Below are positions 6,989 to 12,899 of a DNA stretch of 13,516 bases, in pieces (position 1 is the stretch's first letter; each line of letters starts with the position of its first letter). The position numbers were made by a program, and so were the translations under genes. Below the pieces are notes generated by a model. The model was given only the letters and a program-made list of their open reading frames with translations, had not been told where the DNA came from and made no database searches. Origin of the DNA: JACMNW01 sp031413495 (lineage in GTDB: Bacteria; Pseudomonadota; Alphaproteobacteria; Rhodobacterales; Rhodobacteraceae); assembly GCA_031413495.1 (NCBI GenBank), contig JANOFE010000078.1, positions 1 to 13,516 on the forward strand. Reading direction: 5' to 3'.

Positions 6989-7778
6989 ACCCGATTGGAC
7001 CTCTGACAGCCCTGAACGGCTTGCCCCCCTAGACCGGATGGCAGCCGAGGCGCTGATCGTCGATGTTGATGGCTTTGAAGGCCCGCTTGACATGTTGCTT
7101 ACGCTGTCGCGCACCCAAAAGGTCGATCTGCGGCGCATTTCCGTGCTGCAACTGGCCGAGCAATACCTGAAATTTATTGCCGAGGCGCAGACCCTGCGGA
7201 TCGAACTTGCTGCCGATTATCTGGTAATGGCCGCGTGGCTGGCCTACCTTAAATCGCGCCTTCTGCTGCCACCAGACCCCAGCGAAGATGGCCCCAGCGC
7301 CGAAGACCTCGCCGCCCACCTTGCGTTTCAGCTGGCACGCCTGTCCGCCATGCGCGAGGCCGCCGCCCGCCTGATGGGTCGTGATCAGCGGGGCCGTGAT
7401 TTCTTTGCGCGTGGCATCCCCGAAGATGTGACCCGCCATCGCCAGATCAGCTATTCCGCCACCCTGCTGGATCTGATGCGCGCCTATGCCCGCATCCGCA
7501 CCCGCGATGATTTTCGCCCCTTCGTGCTGGACCGCGACAATATCTATACGATGGAACACGCACTCGACCGGATGCGCAAACTGATCGGCTATGCGGGGGA
7601 TTGGGCCGACCTCACCTCGTTCCTGCCCGACGATTGGCAAATGCACCCGGGGCGTCGCCGGTCCGCCACTGCCGCCCATTTCGCGGCCGTTTTGGAAATG
7701 GCCAAGGCGGGGCAGGTTGATTTGCGGCAAGGGGATACCTTCGCCCCGATTCAACTGCGCAAGAAAGATGCCAGATGA
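6981..7778 (+). CDS. scpA: Segregation and condensation protein A
   Basis: ScpA is the kleisin that bridges the SMC dimer and recruits ScpB, acting on the nucleoid in chromosome compaction and segregation. From the ATG at 6981 it has 265 residues, a normal ScpA length. I chose this start because it leaves only an 8-bp overlap with nagZ and has an AAGG a few bases upstream; an in-frame upstream start would lie 80 bp inside nagZ, and a later ATG at 7038 lies just before the conserved core. The motif FEGPLDMLL (32-40) is the kleisin N-terminal signature, followed by LAADYLVMAAWLAYLKSRLLLP, which contacts the SMC neck. The C-terminal winged helix is shorter and less distinct. The stop overlaps scpB by 4 bp. 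Confidence 0.94.
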   Translation: MPEPDWTSDSPERLAPLDRMAAEALIVDVDGFEGPLDMLLTLSRTQKVDLRRISVLQLAEQYLKFIAEAQTLRIELAADYLVMAAWLAYLKSRLLLPPDPSEDGPSAEDLAAHLAFQLARLSAMREAAARLMGRDQRGRDFFARGIPEDVTRHRQISYSATLLDLMRAYARIRTRDDFRPFVLDRDNIYTMEHALDRMRKLIGYAGDWADLTSFLPDDWQMHPGRRRSATAAHFAAVLEMAKAGQVDLRQGDTFAPIQLRKKDAR

Positions 7779-8422
7779 CCGAAACAATTGACCCCATCGA
7801 GAAAACCTTGTTCGAAGCCCCGCCGATGGGCGAACAAGAACGCATGATCGAGGCCATTCTTTTCGCAAGCGCCGAACCCGTTACCATGGCCGAACTGACC
7901 AACCGCATGCCGCATGGCTGCGACCCCGCCGAGGGGTTGATCACCCTGCACCGCCGCTATGAAGGGCGCGGTGTCAATCTGGTACGCGTCGGCGATGCCT
8001 ATGCGCTGCGCACCGCCGCCGATCTTGGCCACCTGATGCACAAAGAAACGGTAGAGACGCGAAAACTGTCGCGCGCCGCGATCGAAACCCTTGCCATCAT
8101 CGCCTACCACCAACCCGTCACCCGCACCGAGATCGAAGAAATTCGCGGCGTCGCCGTCAGCCGTGGCACCGTGGACCAGCTGATGGAACTGGACTGGATC
8201 CGTTTTGGCCGCCGCCGTATGACCCCGGGACGGCCGGTCACTTTCGTGGTCACCGATCATTTTCTTGATCACTTTGGCCTCGAATCCGCCCGCGATCTGC
8301 CCGGCCTGAAAGATCTGCGCGCGGCAGGGCTGCTGGACAACCGCCCCGCACCCGGTATCTTGACCGGAAGTGACGAAGACGATGAACCGGTAACCGGCCA
8401 ATCAGAACTGTTTGAGGATTAA
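7775..8422 (+). CDS. scpB: Segregation and condensation protein B
   Basis: ScpB dimerises through tandem winged helices and binds the middle of ScpA to complete the SMC-ScpAB condensin. The 215-residue protein has the first winged helix at about residues 20-100 (ERMIEAILFASAEPVTMAEL). The second runs to about 185 and carries family blocks SRAAIETLAIIAYHQPVTR, EIRGV and a GRPVTFVVT strand followed by FLDHFGL. The acidic C-terminal tail beyond 190 (GSDEDDEPV) is typical of alphaproteobacterial members. Its start overlaps the scpA stop as ATGA, so equal translation of the two subunits is likely. A short GGCGC/GCGCC hairpin follows the stop codon. Confidence 0.95.
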   Translation: MTETIDPIEKTLFEAPPMGEQERMIEAILFASAEPVTMAELTNRMPHGCDPAEGLITLHRRYEGRGVNLVRVGDAYALRTAADLGHLMHKETVETRKLSRAAIETLAIIAYHQPVTRTEIEEIRGVAVSRGTVDQLMELDWIRFGRRRMTPGRPVTFVVTDHFLDHFGLESARDLPGLKDLRAAGLLDNRPAPGILTGSDEDDEPVTGQSELFED

Positions 8423-8457
8423 CGGCGCATAAAAACCGCGCCAAAAGGAGCAAGCCA

Positions 8458-8703
8458 ATGAACCTCAATCGCCTCATCAACATGGTGACCAACCAAATCA
8501 TCCGCCGTGTGGTCAATGTTGCCATTGATCGTGGCATCAACTTTGTGTCGCGCAAATCGGTCAAGCCAGCCGAACCGGTCACCCATCAAGCGGTGGAACA
8601 CGATGTGACAACCCCCGCCGAACTGGCGCGGGATGCGCAATTGCGCACGGCGGCCGATCAAGCCGCAAAGACCGCCCGCATGGCCCGCCGCCTTGGGCGC
8701 TAA
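8458..8703 (+). CDS. Small basic protein of unknown function
   Basis: This 81-residue protein has no function I can name. It has a strong RBS (AAAAGGAG, 8443-8450) a few bases before the ATG, which supports real translation. Residues 1-32 form a likely amphipathic helix with alternating hydrophobic and Arg/Asn residues (LINMVTNQIIRRVVNVAIDRGINFV). A Pro-rich, acidic middle follows, then a second helix rich in Ala/Arg/Lys (AADQAAKTARMARRLGR). It has no Cys and no convincing full membrane span. It lies 35 bp after scpB and ends the plus-strand run. Position suggests co-expression with scpAB, but short proteins of this shape are also seen near tat and other genes, so function should not be read from context alone. 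Confidence 0.75.
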   Translation: MNLNRLINMVTNQIIRRVVNVAIDRGINFVSRKSVKPAEPVTHQAVEHDVTTPAELARDAQLRTAADQAAKTARMARRLGR

Positions 8704-8852
8704 AACGTCTGGAATACCTGACTTTGATTTTGCACAGAATCCGTTAGGCTGATGTTACTGACGCTGGACTATAATCTACCAATACTTTGATTCTACACAA
8801 TTTTTAATCACCATACCCGGTTTTTGGGTGTCCGGTTTGATTGGTTTTTCCA
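8704..8852 (+). promoter_or_regulatory. AT-rich promoter region of the PACE gene with paired direct repeats
   Basis: Of the 120 bases at 8701-8820, 46 are G or C (about 38%), far below the flanking genes. A perfect -10 box TATAAT lies at 8770-8775; no good -35 is seen at 16-18 bp. A 16-bp near repeat, ACTTTGATTTTGCACA (8721-8736) and ACTTTGATTCTACACA (8784-8799), matches at 14 of 16 positions. The copies are 63 bp apart and flank the -10 box. They look like paired operators, one upstream of the promoter and one at about the transcription start. No regulator gene is adjacent. The repeat is directly visible; its role is inference. Confidence 0.5.
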
Positions 8853-9323
8853 ATGGCATTGCGCAATTTGCAGGAACGTATACGTCAAACCCTGTGCTAC
8901 GAGATTGGCGGGATTTTGTTGATCACGCCGATCTATATCTCGATCTTCGGATCATCCGGTGGCGATGGTTTCATCGTGATGGCAGCTTTGTCGATTGCAA
9001 CGCTTATCTGGTTTCCGCTGCACAACACCGTGTTTGATTGGCTTGATCTGCGCCTAACCGGTCGCCTTGCCAGCGACCGGCCCAAGGGGCTAAGGGTGCT
9101 GCATGCCCTGTCGCATGAAGTGACCGTTTGCCTGATTACAACGCCTTTGCTGATCTGGCTGGGGGGGCATGGCCTGCTTGAGGCGATCTTGGTCGATCTG
9201 GCCCTGTCGTTCGGCTATGCCGCTTATGCGTTTGGATTCCACATCGTCTATGACCATTTTCGCCCGGTCGTGCATCGTCCGTGGATTGATCTGGCACTTG
9301 GCGCGCCTTACCCGGTTATTTGA
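8853..9323 (+). CDS. PACE-family (chlorhexidine/biocide) efflux protein
   Basis: This is a 156-residue inner-membrane protein of the proteobacterial antimicrobial compound efflux (PACE, AceI-like) family, which exports biocides such as chlorhexidine and probably natural diamines. It shows the family's duplicated two-helix unit: spans at about 17-33, 40-56, 90-106 and 110-134. The first unit opens with RIRQTLCYEIGG, where Glu17 matches the membrane Glu essential in AceI, and closes with PLHNTVFDWLD. The second opens with LRVLHALSHEV, with Glu89 in the matching place. I chose the ATG at 8853; a TTG at 8841 is in frame but neither has a clear RBS. Its 3' end overlaps that of dcd by 8 bp. The AT-rich upstream region suggests accessory acquisition. 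Substrate is unknown. Confidence 0.87.
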   Translation: MALRNLQERIRQTLCYEIGGILLITPIYISIFGSSGGDGFIVMAALSIATLIWFPLHNTVFDWLDLRLTGRLASDRPKGLRVLHALSHEVTVCLITTPLLIWLGGHGLLEAILVDLALSFGYAAYAFGFHIVYDHFRPVVHRPWIDLALGAPYPVI

Positions 9324-10386
9324 ACTGCTTGGCCAGCTTCAAACCCTGCCCTTGATAGTTGGATGCCATCGCTGTGCCATACAGCGTGTCTGGCCTGGCT
9401 GCCATCCGCTCATACACCAGCCGGCCCACCACTTGCCCATGTTCCAAAACGAACGGCGCTTCATGGCAGCGCACTTCCAGCACGCCGCGTGATCCGGCAC
9501 CACCCGATGCAGCATAGCCAAATCCGGGGTCAAAGAACCCCGCGTAATGCACCCGGAATTCGCCGACCATGGCCAGATAGGGGGCCATTTCTGCGGCATA
9601 ATCGGGCGGAATGGTTACCGCCTCGCGGCTGACCAGAATGTAAAACGCGCCCGGATCAAGAATGATACGCCCCTCCGTCGTGCGCACTTCTTCCCAATAA
9701 TCCGCCGCCGGATAATGGCCGATCTTGTCCAGATCAATCACGCCCGTGTGCGGCTTGGCGCGGTACCCCACCAGATCACCCGACGCAGGCTGCAGATCAA
9801 CCGAAAACCCCAATCCATCCGAAATAACAGCCGTACCAGAAACCAACGGCTCGTCCGCATGCAGTGCGGCCAGCGCCGTATCCCCCAAAACCGCCTCACC
9901 CTGCCGGAACCTGATCTGGTTCAACCGCATACCGGGCCGCACCAGCACCGAAAAACTGCGCGGGCAAACTTCGGCATACAACGGCCCCGCATAGCCATCC
10001 GGTATCCGGTCAAATTCCGCGCCACCATCGGTGATGGTCCGCGTCAACAAATCCAACCGGCCCGTCGAACTTTTCGCATTCGCCACCGCCGTGGTCCCGG
10101 CAGGCAACGCCAGCCGTTCCATCAGCGGAATCACATAGACACAGCCCTTTTCCAGCACGGCCCCCTGGGTCAAATCCACCCGGTGCATCTCAAACTCGGC
10201 AATCCGTGCTGCAACCGTGCGGCCATGCCCCGCAAGAAACGACGCCCGCACGCGGTAGGCCACGGGCCCAAGGCGCAGATCAAGGCTGGCGGGCTGCACC
10301 TGTGCAGGGGTGATCGGCGTATCGGCCGCAATCGCCCCGGCCTCGATCAAGGCACGCAACTTTTGGGCTGGCAAAACTCCGGTCAC
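9316..10386 (-). CDS. dcd: dCTP deaminase, two-domain alphaproteobacterial type
   Basis: Dcd deaminates dCTP to dUTP, feeding dUTPase and thymidylate synthesis in the cytoplasm. The protein has about 356 residues, nearly twice the E. coli enzyme. The N-terminal half carries the recognisable active-site blocks: NAKSSTGR (nucleotide-binding loop), YAGPLYAEV with the likely catalytic Glu, and the strand LVRPGMRLNQIRF. The C-terminal half repeats the dUTPase-like fold pattern (LDPGAFYILVSRE, GEFRVHYAGFFDPGFG, GQVVGRLVYERM). I chose the GTG at 10386 because AAGGGG lies 8 bases upstream; a TTG at 10392 is the alternative, with too short a spacing. The gene lies 68 bp after the tRNA-Pro on the same strand, beyond the tRNA terminator. 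The family call is firm; the start is moderately sure. Confidence 0.92.
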   Translation of the reverse strand: MTGVLPAQKLRALIEAGAIAADTPITPAQVQPASLDLRLGPVAYRVRASFLAGHGRTVAARIAEFEMHRVDLTQGAVLEKGCVYVIPLMERLALPAGTTAVANAKSSTGRLDLLTRTITDGGAEFDRIPDGYAGPLYAEVCPRSFSVLVRPGMRLNQIRFRQGEAVLGDTALAALHADEPLVSGTAVISDGLGFSVDLQPASGDLVGYRAKPHTGVIDLDKIGHYPAADYWEEVRTTEGRIILDPGAFYILVSREAVTIPPDYAAEMAPYLAMVGEFRVHYAGFFDPGFGYAASGGAGSRGVLEVRCHEAPFVLEHGQVVGRLVYERMAARPDTLYGTAMASNYQGQGLKLAKQFK

Positions 10387-10406
10387 GTGCAACGCCCCTT
10401 ACGGCT

Positions 10407-10443
10407 AAAAGAAACGCCCGCGCTGCCACGGGGCAGGCGGGCG
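10407..10443 (-). terminator. Intrinsic terminator after tRNA-Pro
   Basis: Read on the minus strand, CGCCCGC then CTGCC pair with GGCAG then GCGGGCG around a CCGT loop, with one bulged C. This 12-bp stem is followed directly by TTTCTTTT. It begins 11 bases past the encoded CCA of tRNA-Pro and ends about 20 bases before the dcd start, so it ends the tRNA transcript and limits read-through into dcd. Confidence 0.88.
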
Positions 10444-10453
10444 GGATCTTTGT

Positions 10454-10531
10454 TGGTCGGGCCGGAGAGATTTGAACTCTCGACCTTCCGCCCCCCAGAC
10501 GGACGCGCTAACCAGGCTGCGCCACGGCCCG
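10454..10531 (-). tRNA. tRNA-Pro (anticodon GGG)
   Basis: The complement folds as a full cloverleaf. The acceptor CGGGCCG pairs with CGGCCCG. The D stem is GCGC/GCGC with a GG-containing loop. The anticodon stem TCCGT/GCGGA (one G-U pair) closes the loop CTGGGGG with anticodon GGG. The T stem GAGAG/CTCTC closes the loop TTCAAAT. The discriminator is A and the 3' CCA is encoded. It reads the Pro codons CCC/CCU. It stands alone, with a promoter candidate upstream and a strong terminator downstream. No integrase or duplicated tRNA 3' end indicates an insertion here. Confidence 0.97.
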
Positions 10532-10541
10532 ACACGCGGTC

Positions 10542-10569
10542 TTCATACTGATATTCCAAGCCGGAGCAA
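10542..10569 (-). promoter_or_regulatory. Candidate tRNA-Pro promoter
   Basis: On the minus strand TTGCTC (-35-like, 10569-10564) is followed after 16 bp by TATGAA (-10-like, 10547-10542). This would start transcription a few bases before the mature tRNA 5' end at 10531. It lies between the merR-like stop and the tRNA. Both boxes are imperfect. Confidence 0.4.
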
Positions 10570-10593
10570 GCCGTAAAGCGCATGGCAGCCGGA

Positions 10594-11502
10594 TCAAGAC
10601 TGACCCGGTCGCGCCGCATCCGCCATCCGGTCGCGCAGTGCCTCCAGACGGTTGGTGATTGCCAAAAACTCCGGCCTGATGCGCTGTGCCGATGCATCAC
10701 CGGGCAGCGCCCGGATGCGGGACGCAAGTGTGGCCACAATACCATCCTCAAAGTCATCCTCATCAAACCCGTCTGCATCGGCCAAAGATTCGGGAAACGC
10801 CGGCTGCGCCGAGCTTGCCGCTACCGCTTCGCCCTGATCATCTTGGTCTGCTGGCTGCACACTGGCGGCAAAATCTTCGGCGGTGATATCCGCGACAGTA
10901 ACTTCTGGCACAACCTCCGGCTCATTGGAGCTAGATTCCAGCAGGCTTTCCGCAACCGCATCTTCAACGCTGGCACCACGAATAAACTCAAACTCAAGCG
11001 GCGGGGCTGGTGTCAACCAAAGGGCCCCCTGTGCAGGTTCTGCTGCAGGCGGGGCGGTGGTCGGCGGACGGACCACCGCAGCGATCTGCGGCTTGTGATC
11101 GACCGCCTTTGCCATGGCGTCGGTCAACCCTCGGGTGGGTGGCAACGTCGGCAGCTCTGCCATTTTCACAACAGGCAGATCGTCAGCTTGATCAACAAAA
11201 GGCGCATCCACACCGGAATCGTCGCCCAAAGCCTCGCCAGACAGCGCGGCCACGTGGCGCACACCTTGTTCGCGCAAGATTTTCTGCACGCCGCGTATGG
11301 TCAGACCTTCGTCATGCAGTAACCGCTTGATACCCATCAGCAAAGACACGTCCGATGGCCGGTAATAACGTCGTCCTCCTGCCCGCTTTACAGGCCGGAT
11401 TTGCGGAAAACGGCTTTCCCAGAACCGCAGCACATGCGCGGGCGTTTCAAGATGCTCTGCAACCTCGCTGATCGTACGAAAGGCGTCAGGCGACTTGTCC
11501 AT
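10594..11502 (-). CDS. MerR-family regulator with long acidic C-terminal tail
   Basis: This is a DNA-binding regulator of 302 residues. Residues 9-78 form a MerR-type winged helix (FRTISEVAEHLETPAHVLRF, then RRYYRPSDVSLLMGIKRLL and LTIRGVQKIL). The FWESRFP stretch is like MlrA/CarA-type members rather than metal sensors. There is no cysteine anywhere, which argues against metal or thiol sensing. Residues about 85-255 are low in complexity, rich in Ala, Pro, Asp and Glu and probably disordered, with the peak DGFDEDDFEDG. The last 45 residues return to helix (TLASRIRAL, LAITNRLEALRDRM). It starts 15 bp after the ihfA stop and is probably co-transcribed with it. Its targets and signal are unknown. 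Confidence 0.9.
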   Translation of the reverse strand: MDKSPDAFRTISEVAEHLETPAHVLRFWESRFPQIRPVKRAGGRRYYRPSDVSLLMGIKRLLHDEGLTIRGVQKILREQGVRHVAALSGEALGDDSGVDAPFVDQADDLPVVKMAELPTLPPTRGLTDAMAKAVDHKPQIAAVVRPPTTAPPAAEPAQGALWLTPAPPLEFEFIRGASVEDAVAESLLESSSNEPEVVPEVTVADITAEDFAASVQPADQDDQGEAVAASSAQPAFPESLADADGFDEDDFEDGIVATLASRIRALPGDASAQRIRPEFLAITNRLEALRDRMADAARPGQS

Positions 11503-11517
11503 CCCGCTCCGGTCCCC

Positions 11518-11820
11518 TTAGCGCTTGCGACCAGCAGCTACGCGGTCTTTCATCAAATGCGATGGCCGAAAGGTCAAAACCCGGCGTGGGCTGATCGGCA
11601 CTTCGTCGCCGGTCTTGGGGTTGCGCCCCACGCGGGCGGATTTATCACGCACCGAAAACGTCCCGAAAGACGAAATTTTAACCGTGGTGCCCGATGCCAA
11701 CGCATCCGACATATGCGCCAGAACGCTTTCCACCAGCTGCGCCGATTCATTGCGCGACAGGCCCACTTCGCGAAACACCGCCTCGCTCAGATCCATCCGT
11801 GTCAGTGTCTTTTCACTCAT
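11518..11820 (-). CDS. ihfA: Integration host factor alpha subunit
   Basis: IhfA pairs with IhfB to bind and sharply bend DNA at specific sites, affecting transcription, replication and recombination. From the ATG at 11820 the protein has 100 residues, the normal family length; an upstream in-frame start would add 19 residues with no family likeness. The N-terminal helices carry TRMDLSEAVFREVGLSR. VKISSFGTFSVRDK forms the saddle strands. GRNPKTGDEVPI is the DNA-embracing arm, with Pro68 the intercalating proline. RRVLTFRPS completes the core. A G-rich RBS (GGGGGGA) precedes the ATG. It lies 107 bp after fabH, and the gap holds an IHF-like site. Confidence 0.95.
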   Translation of the reverse strand: MSEKTLTRMDLSEAVFREVGLSRNESAQLVESVLAHMSDALASGTTVKISSFGTFSVRDKSARVGRNPKTGDEVPISPRRVLTFRPSHLMKDRVAAGRKR

Positions 11821-11865
11821 GTCATCCCCCCAGTTTGGATCAAAGATGCGCGGAATGGATTCATG

Positions 11866-11884
11866 AGTCAATATCAACCACTTG
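11866..11884 (-). promoter_or_regulatory. IHF-consensus site next to a -35-like box upstream of ihfA
   Basis: On the plus strand 11872-11884 reads TATCAACCACTTG, an exact match to the E. coli IHF consensus WATCAANNNNTTR. It is about 52 bp upstream of the ihfA ATG. Directly beside it, TTGACT (minus strand, 11871-11866) is -35-like; the best -10 at 17 bp is the weak CATCTT. The match is seen; binding and autoregulation are inferred from the known autoregulation of E. coli ihfA. Confidence 0.5.
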
Positions 11885-11927
11885 GCGGCTGTTATTCAGA
11901 GACGGTGAAAGCCGCAATTCGCGCCAA

Positions 11928-12899
11928 TCACAGGCGCAAAACCACCGACCCCCACGCCAGTCCGCCCCCAATTGCCTCGGTCACGATCAGATCACCGGGC
12001 TTTACCTGCCCCCGGTCGCGCCCCACAGACAGTGCCAGCGGGATCGAGGCCGCCGATGTATTGCCATGGTCCTGCACCGTCACAACCACCTTGTCCATCG
12101 GCACATGCATCCGCTGCGCAGTGGCAGAAATGATCCGCAAATTGGCCTGATGTGGCACAATCCAATCGACATCCGCCCCGGTCAGCCCAATTTTATCCAG
12201 CGCCGCATGCGCCGTTTGTGCAAGTTTTTCAACCGCATGGCGGAACACTTCCTTACCATGCATGCGCAAATGCCCTGTCGTGCCGGTGGACACCCCGCCA
12301 TCGACATAGAGCAAATCCTTATAGCGCCCGTCCGAATGCAAATCGGTCGCAAGGATACCGCGATCGGCATTCGTCCCCAACCCGGTTCCCGCCTCCAGGA
12401 TCACCGCACCCGCGCCATCGCCAAACAACACACAGGTGGACCGGTCTTTCCAATCCATCAACCGCGAGAATGTTTCCGCCCCGATCACCATCACCCGGCG
12501 TGCCTGATCCGACACGATAAGCGCATGCGCATTGGTTAAGGCAAACACAAATCCCGCACAAACGGCCTGCACATCAAAGGCATAACCGCGCGTCATGCCA
12601 AGTTGGCCCTGTACCATCGTAGCAACCGAAGGAAAAGTCAGATCGGGCGTCGATGTGGCCACGATGATTGCGTCGATGTCCGATGGCACCAGCCCCGCGT
12701 CGGTCAACGCCGCCCGCGCCGCCCGTGTGGCCAGATCAGATGTCATCTGCCCGTCCGCCGCAAAATGCCGCCGCTCGATGCCAGACCGGGTTCTGATCCA
12801 GTCATCCGTCGTATCGACCAAAGCTTCCAGATCTTTGTTCGTCACGATCCGGTCAGGCAGATAATGCCCGATCCCTTTAACGACGGCGCGTATTGTCAT
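11928..12899 (-). CDS. fabH: 3-oxoacyl-ACP synthase III (KAS III)
   Basis: FabH condenses acetyl-CoA with malonyl-ACP to start type II fatty acid synthesis in the cytoplasm. The 323-residue thiolase-fold protein carries the full catalytic triad: Cys114 in VQAVCAGFVFAL, His250 in WIVPHQAN and Asn280 in GNTSAAS. The opening GIGHYLPDRIVTN and the block DDWIRTRSGIERRH are FabH signatures, and the protein ends with the usual GGGLAWGS motif. Its start overlaps the plsX stop by 4 bp, so the two are translationally coupled. The pair links phospholipid acyl-phosphate supply to fatty acid initiation. Nothing appears damaged. Confidence 0.98.
   Translation of the reverse strand: MTIRAVVKGIGHYLPDRIVTNKDLEALVDTTDDWIRTRSGIERRHFAADGQMTSDLATRAARAALTDAGLVPSDIDAIIVATSTPDLTFPSVATMVQGQLGMTRGYAFDVQAVCAGFVFALTNAHALIVSDQARRVMVIGAETFSRLMDWKDRSTCVLFGDGAGAVILEAGTGLGTNADRGILATDLHSDGRYKDLLYVDGGVSTGTTGHLRMHGKEVFRHAVEKLAQTAHAALDKIGLTGADVDWIVPHQANLRIISATAQRMHVPMDKVVVTVQDHGNTSAASIPLALSVGRDRGQVKPGDLIVTEAIGGGLAWGSVVLRL

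Noticed and set aside
5855..7138. A 427-codon open frame on the minus strand across SPOR, nagZ and scpA
   Set aside because: It is antisense to well-identified genes, Gly/Arg-rich, and lacks any recognisable domain. Long antisense frames are expected at this GC content.
8424..8442. GGCGC/GCGCC hairpin after the scpB stop
   Set aside because: The 5-bp stem with a 9-base loop is followed by A-rich sequence, not a T-run, so it is not an intrinsic terminator in the plus direction.
8813..8827. ACCC/GGGT pairing around GGTTTTT upstream of the PACE gene
   Set aside because: The stem is only 4 bp and is easily found by chance.
9547..10551. A 334-codon open frame on the plus strand opposite dcd and the tRNA
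   Set aside because: Its product is rich in Arg, His, Gln and Pro, crosses a tRNA gene, and mirrors the codon pattern of dcd.
10582..11322. A plus-strand frame opposite the merR-like gene
   Set aside because: The opposite strand has a clear MerR head and operon spacing to ihfA; this frame shows only composition-driven residues.
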